The position numbers were made by a program, and so were the translations under genes. From contig NZ_JACZFQ010000107.1 in assembly GCF_014904755.1 (NCBI RefSeq), positions 22,694 to 86,693 of the forward strand: 64,000 bases of DNA. Reading direction: 5' to 3'. The notes below the pieces were generated by a model that searched no databases, had not been told where the DNA came from, and worked only from the letters and a program-made list of their open reading frames with translations. Origin of the DNA: Neoluteolibacter marinus (GTDB lineage: Bacteria > Verrucomicrobiota > Verrucomicrobiia > Verrucomicrobiales > Akkermansiaceae). Positions 7,561 through 16,952 of this stretch are shown piece by piece; position 1 is the first letter of the stretch, and each line of letters starts with the position of its first letter.

Positions 7561-8064
7561 ATGATTGTTGACCTGAAAGAACTCTACCACGAGCAGCTCC
7601 GGGAAATCCTTTGCGCAAAGTCGCAGATGGTTGCAACCCTACCGGAATACTCGCGACTGGCGGGCAGCCGGCAACTGCGGGATGTCCTCAACCGCCACCT
7701 GAGCGTTACCCGCGCTCAACGGCAGCAATTGCTAGATCTTCTCGCCGGGCACGGTCTCGACCACGGGAGCGACGAGTTCAGGCCCATGCGGGGTTTGATC
7801 CGGGGCGCCAAGCTGCAACTCGCCCGGACGCTCACCGGCCCTGTCCGGGAGGCGGTGCTCATCGCCTCGGCCATCCGCCTCGAGCATCTGGAGATCGCTT
7901 GCTGCGAATCCGGACGCTTGTCTGCCACACGGCTTGGACTCGATGACGATGCCCAAGTGCTGCTTGAGTGCCTTTTGGAAGACCATGAAGCGGTGGAAAA
8001 ACTGACCACGACAGGCACCGAATCGATTTCCCCAGAGGCGAGCCACCCCGTGGCTCACGCCTGA
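7561..8064 (+). CDS. DUF892 ferritin-like protein (YciE/YciF type)
   Basis: A 168-residue all-helical protein. The start at ATG 7561 is chosen because the family begins with DLKELYHEQLREIL; the frame extends left without family sequence. YciE/YciF proteins form ferritin-like four-helix bundles and are induced by stress; their exact reaction is unknown. Candidate metal ligands are Glu and His in ELYHEQ (helix 1) and IRLEHLEIACCE (later helix). The final 15 residues are a non-conserved tail. It appears to be a single-gene unit between a terminator and the next large gene. Confidence 0.75.
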   Translation: MIVDLKELYHEQLREILCAKSQMVATLPEYSRLAGSRQLRDVLNRHLSVTRAQRQQLLDLLAGHGLDHGSDEFRPMRGLIRGAKLQLARTLTGPVREAVLIASAIRLEHLEIACCESGRLSATRLGLDDDAQVLLECLLEDHEAVEKLTTTGTESISPEASHPVAHA

Positions 8065-8190
8065 TCTCCGGCTGGATGATGCGTATGCACGCATAGGGCC
8101 GGGTCCGTCGGGGGGCGGGCCCGGTCCAGACGGCCTCCCCATTTGATGGGACTTTCCCGCTTCTGCATCGGCGGAGGGCAAATCCGGTGC

Positions 8191-11100
8191 ATGTTCGGCC
8201 GGATGTTTTCACCCCTGTCCCGCCGACTCTTCTTTGCGACCGCCGCCGTGTTGCCCATGCACGCGTCGATCACCGGCCCCTATGCGGTGGACCCGGATAC
8301 GGTGCTCTTGTTCCACTTCGATGAAACGGCGGGTTCAACCGTCGCAGTGAACGAGGTGGTGAGCGCTGCTCCGGGAATTGCCTTCGACGGCAATCCGGCA
8401 GCCAACGACGCGTCCACCCCTCAAGCGACCGACTCCACGATTCTCGGTGCATCGGGGTCCAGTGGCTTCGGTTCGGCCGCGCACATCGCGGCCTCCGATC
8501 TCGGGGTTGGTCTCGACGCCAATGGCAGCGGTGGTTTCCAGATGGGCAACGCCAGCGTCTGCCCCGACTCGATCCTCCACTCGACATTGGCCGGCAGCGA
8601 CGGGGCGTTCACCCTCGAGGCGCTGGTCAAACTGCCCTCAATAACCGGCGCCGCGCGCCAAATCATCTGCACCGACAGCGCCCTCTCCTCGCGCGGATTC
8701 CAGTTCCGGGTCAACACCAGCGGGCAGCTTGAACTCAACTTCATCGCCACCGCCCCCGCCGCGGTCACCGCCGCCATTCCTACCACCGGGGACCATGCCT
8801 TTTCCCCGGACCGCTGGTTCCACGCCGCCGTGAGCTTCGACGGGACGACCACCCGCCTCTACTGGACCCACCTCGACGCCACGGTCGAGGCCGCCAACGA
8901 GATCGGCAGCTCGTCCACCGAGACCACCCTCGGCACGGTAACCGGACCGCTGGTTATCGGCAACGAAGGCCGGGTGACCGGCAATTCCTCCGAGGGCCTG
9001 CTTGGATTGATCGACGAGGTCCGTGTCAGCCGGGTCGCGCGGGATGCGACCGGCTTCCTATTCGCACAGCTGGATCTGGTGACCGACACCGACCACGATG
9101 ACCTTCCCGACGCCTGGGAGAACCTCCATGCCGCCGACCTCGGCGAATTGTCGGGTCTGGACGGTGCGGACTTCGATGACGACGGGGGCAGCGACCTCGC
9201 CGAATACGAGGGTGGCAGCGACCCGAAGAACCCGCAGTCCACGCCCGCGGACACCGATGCCGACGGTCTCCCCGATTCCCTGGAGAACCGCTACTTCGGC
9301 GGCCTTTCCCAATCGGCCGGCGACGATCCGGACGGCGACGGCGAAAACAACCAGCTGGAACTCGGCAACGGGTCCGCCCCGAACCATCGCGCGTCCAACT
9401 CCGCCGACCTGGACGCCGACGCGCTTCCGGACAGCTGGGAACTCCTCTATTTCCCCGACCTTTCCACCAATGGCGGTGCGGATCCCGACCACGACGGCTT
9501 CGGGAACCTCCAGGAGCACGAAGCCGGAACCGATCCAAGCGACCCGGCGTCCCGCCCCGCCGGCACCGCGGTGAAATTGGTCCCCTTGGACGACGGCGAC
9601 CATGCGACCAGCGACTTCGGCTACGCCGGAAGCTCGGCCATCAACACGGTTGCCTTTGTCCGGTCCTCCCTCAAAACCGTCGGCAGCCAGGAGTTCGTGA
9701 CCTGGTACGGGCGGCATCAGTTCGATGCCGGAGCTGCATTCAACAACACGATCTGGATTGGTCGCCGGACACTCGGCTCGTCGCAGTGGGAGATCTTCCG
9801 CCACCCCACTTTCACCGCCAACGCAATCACCGACGGCCACGACGTGATCAGCTACGGGATCGACGGCGAAGGCTACATGCACCTTTCGTGGGGCATGCAC
9901 GGCGACGCCTTCCACTACTCGCGTAGTATCTCGCCGGTGACCGGAAGCGAACCCATCGAGCTGGGGCCCGACACCGTCATGACCGGCCGCGAGAACACCG
10001 TGACCTATCCGCAGTTCCTGAAACTGCCGGACGGCGACCTCCTGTTCCTTTTCCGCGAGGTGGCGTCCGGGAACGGCGACACCTACCTCAATCGCTACGA
10101 CACCGCGATGCGGACTTGGGACAACGTGCACCGGCCCGGGACGACCCAGCTGCCCTTCATCAAGGGCACGGGCTGGACACCGAACTACAACGCCTATCCG
10201 AACATGCCGCAACTGGGGGGCGACGGGGACGACCTCATCCTAACCTGGTGCTGGCGCTATGAACCGGTCGGCAACGACTCGCCCGGCGGCTTCGACGGCT
10301 ACCAGACCAACAACAACTTCGCCTTCGCCCGCTCCCCCGACGCCGGACTCACCTGGCAACGCCAGGATGGCACCGCTTACGCCCTGCCCATCTCCCGCGA
10401 CGGCGAAAGCGGTGATCCCGCAACCGCCGCCGAGCACATCCTCACCATCCCCGAAGGTTCGAGCCTGATCAACCAGGCCAGCATGTGCCTCGACGCCGCC
10501 GGAGCTCCGGTCATCGCGTCCTGGTGGGCGCCGGAGACCGCTCAGGGAAACTTCCGCCGCCAGTACATGGTCGCTTTCCGCCACGACGACGGCAGCTGGC
10601 AAACCCGGCCGGTTTCCAACCGCACCGTCGATCCGCCGGGCACCCGTTACTCCGAGTCCGCGGTACGGAACCTGGGACGGCCGGTCGTGGTCACCGACGA
10701 CCAGGACCGGATCATCGTCGCGTATCGCGACAACGCGGGCGACAACGGCATCACCATCGTCCACAGTCTACCCAAGGCGCAGGATCCCGACCGCCTGACT
10801 TGGATCGAGTTCGACCTCACCCATGACAACCTCGGCAACTTCGAGCCGATCATCGACAACGAACTCTGGGACCGCGACCGCCAGCTGCACTTCCTCTATC
10901 AGGCCTCGGCAGGCGAAGGATACTCCCCGCCGTCCAACACCGCGGACCGGATTTCGGTGTTGGAGTGGGACGCGGCCCGCTACTTCGCCCATGCGCCCGA
11001 ACCGGTGGTCTCCATCGACGCAGGTGAAAGCCTGGCAACGGTCATTTGCCCATCCCAACCGAGCTGGAGCTACCGCCTCTGGAGCAGCACCGGGATGGAG

Positions 11101-11220
11101 GATTGGTCGGAGATCGAAACGCGCGATGGCACCGGAGCCAACCTGGTTTTTCAGGTCCCCTTGGACGCAGATGAGTCCAAACGCTTTTGGCGCATCGAAT
11201 ACTCGGAAGGCGGCTTCTGA
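8191..11220 (+). CDS. Secreted LamG plus BNR-4 propeller protein, candidate polysaccharide lyase
   Basis: A 1009-residue exported protein. The start at ATG 8191 has GGAGGG upstream and gives a signal peptide (LFFATAAVLPMHA). Order: LamG jelly-roll (about 30-285, DRWFHAAVSFDG and GLIDEVRVSRVA), an Asp-rich stalk of three DxDxDxLPDxWE units (about 290-455), a BNR-4 seven-blade propeller (about 460-950), and a C-terminal module ending RFWRIEY. The propeller shows DGHDVISYGIDGEGYMHLSW, YPQFLKLPDGDLLFLFRE and NQASMCLDAAG. These resemble BNR-4 proteins that include ulvan lyases of PL24/PL25, whose catalysis uses His, Tyr and Arg. Those residues are present in the right blocks, but the substrate is not shown. 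Confidence 0.75.
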   Translation: MFGRMFSPLSRRLFFATAAVLPMHASITGPYAVDPDTVLLFHFDETAGSTVAVNEVVSAAPGIAFDGNPAANDASTPQATDSTILGASGSSGFGSAAHIAASDLGVGLDANGSGGFQMGNASVCPDSILHSTLAGSDGAFTLEALVKLPSITGAARQIICTDSALSSRGFQFRVNTSGQLELNFIATAPAAVTAAIPTTGDHAFSPDRWFHAAVSFDGTTTRLYWTHLDATVEAANEIGSSSTETTLGTVTGPLVIGNEGRVTGNSSEGLLGLIDEVRVSRVARDATGFLFAQLDLVTDTDHDDLPDAWENLHAADLGELSGLDGADFDDDGGSDLAEYEGGSDPKNPQSTPADTDADGLPDSLENRYFGGLSQSAGDDPDGDGENNQLELGNGSAPNHRASNSADLDADALPDSWELLYFPDLSTNGGADPDHDGFGNLQEHEAGTDPSDPASRPAGTAVKLVPLDDGDHATSDFGYAGSSAINTVAFVRSSLKTVGSQEFVTWYGRHQFDAGAAFNNTIWIGRRTLGSSQWEIFRHPTFTANAITDGHDVISYGIDGEGYMHLSWGMHGDAFHYSRSISPVTGSEPIELGPDTVMTGRENTVTYPQFLKLPDGDLLFLFREVASGNGDTYLNRYDTAMRTWDNVHRPGTTQLPFIKGTGWTPNYNAYPNMPQLGGDGDDLILTWCWRYEPVGNDSPGGFDGYQTNNNFAFARSPDAGLTWQRQDGTAYALPISRDGESGDPATAAEHILTIPEGSSLINQASMCLDAAGAPVIASWWAPETAQGNFRRQYMVAFRHDDGSWQTRPVSNRTVDPPGTRYSESAVRNLGRPVVVTDDQDRIIVAYRDNAGDNGITIVHSLPKAQDPDRLTWIEFDLTHDNLGNFEPIIDNELWDRDRQLHFLYQASAGEGYSPPSNTADRISVLEWDAARYFAHAPEPVVSIDAGESLATVICPSQPSWSYRLWSSTGMEDWSEIETRDGTGANLVFQVPLDADESKRFWRIEYSEGGF

Positions 11221-11350
11221 AGCTCTCCCCATTGCGTGGGAGAAGCCCGCATCTGATTGATCGGCGGAGTCCGGGCGGCCTATGTTGCCCGGATCGTTGT
11301 ACCCGGCAAACCCATCTCGAGCCGGTTCCAACATCTCCGAAAGATAACCC

Positions 11351-14300
11351 ATGAAACTCGATCTCCATCCGATCGCCGGCATCGCCGTGGCCTCCGGCAT
11401 GCTCGCGCCCACCGCCCTGGCCGACCTGCGGCCGCCCTACACCGCCGACTCCAAGACGGCCCACCTCTATCACTTCGACGAGGCCGCGGGCGGCTCCGCC
11501 GCCGCCAACTCCGGGAACGCCGGCCTCAACGCGATCACCACCGACGTCAACCCCGCGACCGGCGCCACCGTCACGACGGTCCTCGGCGCGACCGGCTACA
11601 GCGGCTTCGGCAATGCGGCGAACTTCGGCGCGAACCTCGACCAGCTCGCCGGCTTCGACGCCAATTCGAACGGCACCTTCGAACCCGACCAGAGCGGCGC
11701 GATCCTCAGCCCCGACGCCGTCAACCTCTCCTCGCTCGGACTTGGCGGTGCGAACCCATTCACCCTGGAAGCCCTCGTCTACACCAACAGCGCGACCGGC
11801 AACCGCCACATCCTCTGCACCGATTCCTCGGCGGCGAACCGCGGCTTCCAGTTCCGCATCACCACCGGCGGCACCACCGGACAACGGCTCGAGTTCAACC
11901 AGATCACCAACGGCGGCCAGCGCTTCGGCGAGATCCCGAACACCGGCGACCACGCCTTCGCGACCGGCCAATGGTTCCACGCCGCGTTCGTCTACGATGG
12001 CACCAACTGCCAGTTCTACTGGACCAAGGTCGACCCCGCCACCACCGCGGTGAATCCGATCGGCGAGCCCCAGGCCCTCGCGCTGAACGCCGCCGTCGGC
12101 GGCTACACCGGACCGCTGGTCATCGGCAACGAGAACCGGAACGTTGCCGGCGAGGGCATCAACGGCCAGATCGACGAGGTCCGCATCAGCACCATCGCCC
12201 GCGGCCCGAGTTACTTCCTCTTCATCCACGACACCGAGCCCGACGGGCTGGACGACAATTGGGAACTCAGCTACGCCGCCACCCTCGGCGAGCTCTCCGG
12301 CCTGGGAGGCGCGGATGCCGACGGCGACGGGGTCTCCGACCTCGACGAGTATCTCGGCCGGAGCAATCCGAAGGACATCCTCTCCACCCCTTCGGACATC
12401 GACGGCGACCTGCTGCCCGATGCCTGGGAAATCACCCATTTCGGCAACACCACCTCCCAAACCGGTGCCGGCGATCCCGACAACGACTACGCGACCAACG
12501 CGGAGGAATACGCCGCCTCATCCCTGCCCCTCGACCGCTTCTCCTTCCCCGATGCGGAAGGCGGCACCGGCGACGGCATGTGCGACCCCTGGGAAAGCTA
12601 CTACTTTGGCAGTACGGCCGTGCTTCCGGACGCGGATGCCGACGGCGACACCTTCTCCAACCTCGACGAATTCCTCGCCAACTCCCACCCGGACGACATC
12701 GACTGGACTCCGGAGAAGGCCAAGCTCCGCCACCGCTGGAGCTTCAACGGCAACCTCGACGACTCGGTGGGCGGCAGCACCGTCCAGCTGATCGACCCGG
12801 ATGGCGACAACCTCGCCGGCGGCAACTCCACCCTGTCATCGACCGACCTGCTGCTCGACGGCGGCGACCGCGCGACATCGGTCTACGCCCAGCTCGGCAG
12901 CAACCTGCTGCAGGGTCTCAAAACTCCGGTCACCATCGAACTCTGGGGAACCCAGGTGAGCGTCAAGAACTGGTCCCGCATCTTCGACTTCGGCAGCTCC
13001 ACCGGTGAATACATGTTCATGTCGTGGACCCAGGGCACCGCTGCGGCGACCGATCGCGTCGGCTGGACGGACATCGCCAACAGCCTCTCCGACAACACCA
13101 ACCAGCCCTACACCGTGGGCACCGAACATCACATCGTGATGACCATCGAACCCGGTGCCGGCACCAACAGCGGCACGCTGGTCACCTGGTATTCCCGCCC
13201 CGTCGGCACCGCCGACCTGGCCGGCCTCCGCGGATCCTTCACCACGACCAACCAGCTCTCCCAGCTGAACGACCTGGTGAACAACCTGGGCCGCTCCCAG
13301 TTCACCAACGACAACACCGCGAACGCCCGCTACAATGAGTTCCGCATCTGGAACGGCGCGCTGACCTACGACGAACGCGAGTTCCTCCACGACGCCGGAC
13401 CGACGGTCATCAGCGCCGACGACTCCGATGGTGACAACCTGCCGGACGCTTGGGAGATCGCCAACTTCCGCGAAGACGAAGCCGAGTCCGAGGCCACTAT
13501 CCTGGCGAAATACGGCGAATTCGACGACCCCGACGGCGACCTCTACGACAACTTCTCGGAATTCCGCGACGGAACCGACCCCAACGACGTCTTTTCCTCC
13601 TACGACTCCGACGCCGACGGCTTGCCGGACGGCTATGAGGTCTTCTGGTTCCGCGATTTCCCCGGCGAGGACTTCTTCGACATCATCGCCAAATACACGG
13701 CCGCCGACGATGTCGACCTCGACGGCTTCACCAACGGCCAGGAGCGGGTCGCCGGGTCGGAACCGGGGGGAACCAACCCGAACCTCGCCGCCTTCACCCC
13801 GATCGACACCGATGGCGACGGGCTGATCGACAGCTGGGAGCTCTTCTACTTCCTCGACCTCGACGAAACCGCCGCCGGGCAATCCGACGGGGACGGCTTC
13901 GACAACCTGGCCGAGCAGAATGCCGGCTCCAACCCGACGCTCACCGCTTCGACACCGAGTGACACCGACGGCAACGGCACGGCGGACGCCAGCGAAGCAC
14001 TGCAGCCCTATGCGGTGGACTCGAACACGTTGCATCTCTGGCACCTCGACGCGGTCAAGGCTCCCGCCCCCGATGCCGTCGGCAACGACCTGCCGCTGAC
14101 GAACCTCGCCAACGGCGCCTTGCTGTGGAGTCCGTCGCTGCCGGCCTTCGGCACCGGCTTGAACCCCTCGGCGAACCGTGGCACCGCGAACGGCGGTGTC
14201 CTGTCCGCCCTGCCGCTCGTCGACGGGGTCGGGGATGACGCCTCGCTGATCTACACGGGAGCCGCCGGTGAATTCAGCTTCGAGGCGGTTGTCCGGATCG

Positions 14301-15160
14301 ACTTCGATCCGACCGTTGCCACCCCGTCAACGGCGCCGATGCAGATCGTGACCGGGGAAAGCGATGCCGGAGCCAGCCGTGTCTGGCAGTTCCGCATCGT
14401 CCCGATCGGCGGTCCGGGCAACGTCGCGGGAACCACCCCGCTGCTGGAGTTCATCAACCTCCACGGCGAGGTCGGGGTGCAGTCGCTGTCCGCGCCCTTG
14501 CCCTCCGGTGCCGACCCGAACGCGATCGCCCAAGGTCAGTGGTTCCATGTCGCCGTCACCTACAACGGCAGCGAGAACACCGCCGGCAACCTGAAGCTCT
14601 ACTGGACCGCGATGAACCCGGCTCGCACCCAGGCCAACGCGATCCTGTCCGCGCAGATGACCGATGACCTGATCAGCGCCGCGCCGGACTTCACCATCGG
14701 CAATGAAGGGCGCTCCACCGGGGGCAGCACCGACGGCTTCGTCGGTGTGATCGACGAAGTCCGGATCAGCTCCATCGCCCGCCCGGCCAGCGGATTCCAC
14801 TTCTCCGGGGCCGACGACGACAACATCGACGACGATTGGGAGCTGCTCTACTTCGGCGATCTCGACGAATCCGACGGAGGAGACTTCGACCATGACGGCA
14901 CCGACAACCTGACCGAGTACCGCCTCGGCCTGATCCCCAACAATGGCTCCTCCCGGTTCGCGGCCACCCGCGCCGCCGGCGGCGAGATCCAGTGGCCGAG
15001 CGTCGTGGGCGTGACGTTCAAGATCGAACGCAGCACCACCTTGACCGGCACCTGGGACCTGCTCCAGGCGACCTTCCCCGGCACGGCGGGCACCGCCAGC
15101 TTCACCGATCCGGCCCCGCCGGCCGGCAAGGCCTTCTACCGGATCACGCTCAACGACTGA
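11351..15160 (+). CDS. Giant secreted protein with three LamG domains and Asp-rich stalks
   Basis: A 1269-residue exported protein with signal peptide IAGIAVASGMLAPTALA. LamG-like jelly-rolls lie at about 30-290, 455-685 and 885-1155. They are joined by thrombospondin-3-like calcium-binding stalks of DxDGDGxxDxxE type with LPDAWE and IDSWELFYF repeats (about 295-450 and 690-880). A last short stalk leads to a C-terminal beta module, FKIERSTTLTGTWDLL to FYRITLND, shared with other secreted proteins here. No catalytic domain is seen, so a binding or structural surface role is likely. Its first LamG resembles that of the preceding gene, and the third resembles the sensor domain of the kinase at 61302. 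A strong terminator follows. Confidence 0.8.
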   Translation: MKLDLHPIAGIAVASGMLAPTALADLRPPYTADSKTAHLYHFDEAAGGSAAANSGNAGLNAITTDVNPATGATVTTVLGATGYSGFGNAANFGANLDQLAGFDANSNGTFEPDQSGAILSPDAVNLSSLGLGGANPFTLEALVYTNSATGNRHILCTDSSAANRGFQFRITTGGTTGQRLEFNQITNGGQRFGEIPNTGDHAFATGQWFHAAFVYDGTNCQFYWTKVDPATTAVNPIGEPQALALNAAVGGYTGPLVIGNENRNVAGEGINGQIDEVRISTIARGPSYFLFIHDTEPDGLDDNWELSYAATLGELSGLGGADADGDGVSDLDEYLGRSNPKDILSTPSDIDGDLLPDAWEITHFGNTTSQTGAGDPDNDYATNAEEYAASSLPLDRFSFPDAEGGTGDGMCDPWESYYFGSTAVLPDADADGDTFSNLDEFLANSHPDDIDWTPEKAKLRHRWSFNGNLDDSVGGSTVQLIDPDGDNLAGGNSTLSSTDLLLDGGDRATSVYAQLGSNLLQGLKTPVTIELWGTQVSVKNWSRIFDFGSSTGEYMFMSWTQGTAAATDRVGWTDIANSLSDNTNQPYTVGTEHHIVMTIEPGAGTNSGTLVTWYSRPVGTADLAGLRGSFTTTNQLSQLNDLVNNLGRSQFTNDNTANARYNEFRIWNGALTYDEREFLHDAGPTVISADDSDGDNLPDAWEIANFREDEAESEATILAKYGEFDDPDGDLYDNFSEFRDGTDPNDVFSSYDSDADGLPDGYEVFWFRDFPGEDFFDIIAKYTAADDVDLDGFTNGQERVAGSEPGGTNPNLAAFTPIDTDGDGLIDSWELFYFLDLDETAAGQSDGDGFDNLAEQNAGSNPTLTASTPSDTDGNGTADASEALQPYAVDSNTLHLWHLDAVKAPAPDAVGNDLPLTNLANGALLWSPSLPAFGTGLNPSANRGTANGGVLSALPLVDGVGDDASLIYTGAAGEFSFEAVVRIDFDPTVATPSTAPMQIVTGESDAGASRVWQFRIVPIGGPGNVAGTTPLLEFINLHGEVGVQSLSAPLPSGADPNAIAQGQWFHVAVTYNGSENTAGNLKLYWTAMNPARTQANAILSAQMTDDLISAAPDFTIGNEGRSTGGSTDGFVGVIDEVRISSIARPASGFHFSGADDDNIDDDWELLYFGDLDESDGGDFDHDGTDNLTEYRLGLIPNNGSSRFAATRAAGGEIQWPSVVGVTFKIERSTTLTGTWDLLQATFPGTAGTASFTDPAPPAGKAFYRITLND

Positions 15161-15170
15161 TCCAACACCG

Positions 15171-15207
15171 AGCCGGAGATCGCACCCCGCGGTCTCCGGC
15201 TTTTCTC
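15171..15207 (+). terminator. Rho-independent terminator after the giant LamG gene
   Basis: AGCCGGAGA (15171-15179) pairs with TCTCCGGCT (15193-15201), followed by a T-rich tract (TTTTCTCTTT). It lies 10 bp after the stop. Confidence 0.85.
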
Positions 15208-15243
15208 TTTCCGCGGGACGGATCCGCGGATCATCGTCGGCGC

Positions 15244-16452
15244 GTGGCCGCCTTCGTCATTTCCATCGCCGCGCTCAAGCGCAACACCGCCCTGCTCCGC
15301 GAGACCGCCGATGCCGCGGGCTGCAAGATCGTCCTCGCATTGAAGGGCTTCGCCTGTTGGAAGGCCTTCCCGCATTTCCGCGACGACCTCGACGGCTGCT
15401 GTGCCTCCGGCCTGTGGGAGGCCCTGCTGGCGCGCGACTACTTCGGCAAGCACGTCGTCACCTACTCGCCCGGCTATCAGGAAGAGGAGATCCGCCAGCT
15501 TTGCGAGTTCACCCACCACTTGGACTTCAACTCGCTGTCACAGTGGTTCCGCTTCCGCGAAATGGTCATGGCGCACCCGCGCTTCAAGTCCGGAGAGCTC
15601 CAGTGCGGCCTGCGCATCAACCCGCAGTGCTCGACCGGCTCGACCCCGCTCTACGACCCTTGCGTGCCCGGTTCGCGGCTCGGCATCACCGCCGACCAGC
15701 TCGAAAGCGCCGACTTGACCGGGCTGTCCGGACTGCATTTCCACACTCTTTGTGAGCAGAACTCCGACGACCTTGAGAAGACACTGGCGGCAGTCGACGA
15801 GAAGTTCGGCCTCCTCCTCCACTCGCCGCAGTTCACCTACCTCAACATGGGAGGCGGCCACTGGATCACCAAGCCTTTCTACGACCGCGAGCGCCTGATC
15901 CGCCTCGTCCGCGAGGCACGGGAGAAATACGACGTCGAAGTCTGGCTCGAACCGGGCGAAGCAGCCGCCATCCACACCGGCGTGCTGCGCGCCACGGTCA
16001 TCGACGTCTTCGAGAGCGCCGGCCACCGCCTGGCCATCCTCGACATCTCGGCCACCGGCCACATGCCCGACGTGCTGGAAATGCCCTACCGCCCGGAGGT
16101 CTTCCTGGCAGGGGAAAGTTCCAAGTTTCAAGCTCCAGGTTCCAACAATGATCGGCCCGCGGTCACCTTCGAAGGCGAGACCTACGTTCCCGCCTCGGAG
16201 ACAGGTGACCACCTCTATCGTCTCGGCTGCCCGACCTGTCTCGCCGGGGACGTGATCGGCGACTACGCCTTCCCCCGCCCGCTGGAAACCGGTGACGTCC
16301 TCATCTTCGACGACATGGCGCACTACACGATGGTCAAGACCACCACCTTCAATGGCGTCCCCCACCCCGCCATCGTTCTCCAGCACGAGGACGGGAGGCT
16401 GGAAACCATCCGTGAATTCGACTATGCGGACTTCCGCGACCGCTTGTCCTGA
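15244..16452 (+). CDS. nspC: Carboxynorspermidine/carboxyspermidine decarboxylase
   Basis: A PLP enzyme of the alanine-racemase fold. It decarboxylates carboxy(nor)spermidine to (nor)spermidine, the last step of the alternative polyamine route. GTG 15244 is chosen as start because the family begins with TPAFVID-like sequence (here VAAFVISIAALKRN), giving 402 residues. Lys34 in LALKGFACWK is the expected PLP lysine. GLHFHTLCEQ, YLNMGGGHWITK, LEPGEA and CLAGDVIGDY are all typical. An insert of about 25 residues at about 289-315 is encoded partly by a 7-bp tandem repeat. speA lies 1 kb downstream on the same strand. Confidence 0.88.
   Translation: MAAFVISIAALKRNTALLRETADAAGCKIVLALKGFACWKAFPHFRDDLDGCCASGLWEALLARDYFGKHVVTYSPGYQEEEIRQLCEFTHHLDFNSLSQWFRFREMVMAHPRFKSGELQCGLRINPQCSTGSTPLYDPCVPGSRLGITADQLESADLTGLSGLHFHTLCEQNSDDLEKTLAAVDEKFGLLLHSPQFTYLNMGGGHWITKPFYDRERLIRLVREAREKYDVEVWLEPGEAAAIHTGVLRATVIDVFESAGHRLAILDISATGHMPDVLEMPYRPEVFLAGESSKFQAPGSNNDRPAVTFEGETYVPASETGDHLYRLGCPTCLAGDVIGDYAFPRPLETGDVLIFDDMAHYTMVKTTTFNGVPHPAIVLQHEDGRLETIREFDYADFRDRLS
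16117..16144 (+). repeat. Tandem heptamer repeat inside nspC
   Basis: Four consecutive 7-bp units: AGTTCCA, AGTTTCA, AGCTCCA, GGTTCCA. They encode part of an extra loop (SSKFQAPGS) between EMPYRPEV and the CLAGDV motif that family members usually lack. Confidence 0.8.
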
Positions 16453-16476
16453 GTTTCGCCAGCATCCCAACCATCC

Positions 16477-16866
16477 GTGCCCACCTCCACATTCTTTTCC
16501 GGCATTCAGATCGTCTGGACCGCTTGCAACCTGCTATTGCTCACGGTGATGGTGGCCATCGCCATCATCCAGTTCCGTCGACGAGCCACTGGCAGCTTGC
16601 TGATGTTGGGTGGCGCCGTTCTCTCCGCCATCATGGCCATCGCGGCCCGGGTCTACCCAATCGTCATCCAAAGAACACTACCGAGCGGTGTCGACCGCGT
16701 GATCCTCATCCAACAGACCCTGCTCTTGGGGGCCTTTTTCGGCCAGATGGTCTTCCTCATCGGTGTCCTCCTCCAAGCCCTGCGCTCCAAGGCGGAAGGC
16801 GATCGCGTGGTCCAACTCGAGGCGATCCTGCGTGATCGAGACGAGCATGAATCGGCCAACGGGTGA
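16477..16866 (+). CDS. Small membrane protein, three predicted TM helices
   Basis: A 129-residue protein with a GTG start at 16477, 25 bp after nspC. Hydrophobic segments lie at about 8-32, 41-66 and 77-101, with a charged cytoplasmic tail (RSKAEGDRVVQLEAILRDRDEHES). No family is recognised. Its place between nspC and a VanZ-like gene suggests co-transcription, but nothing shows a link to polyamines. Confidence 0.65.
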   Translation: MPTSTFFSGIQIVWTACNLLLLTVMVAIAIIQFRRRATGSLLMLGGAVLSAIMAIAARVYPIVIQRTLPSGVDRVILIQQTLLLGAFFGQMVFLIGVLLQALRSKAEGDRVVQLEAILRDRDEHESANG

Positions 16867-16952
16867 AGGAACCCTGAAGGCTGGGTGAATTCACGGTGAA
16901 CGAGCCGCACCTCATTGACCCCGGCGGCCGTGGCCGCCATTCACGGAGTTCC

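Noticed and set aside
9060..9560. Asp-rich stalk DNA as a tandem DNA repeat
   Set aside because: The repeat is at the protein level; the units differ in length and codons, so it is not a nucleotide tandem repeat.
11042..12460. 472-codon minus-strand frame across two LamG genes
   Set aside because: It crosses the end of one real gene and the start of another, with antisense-like composition.
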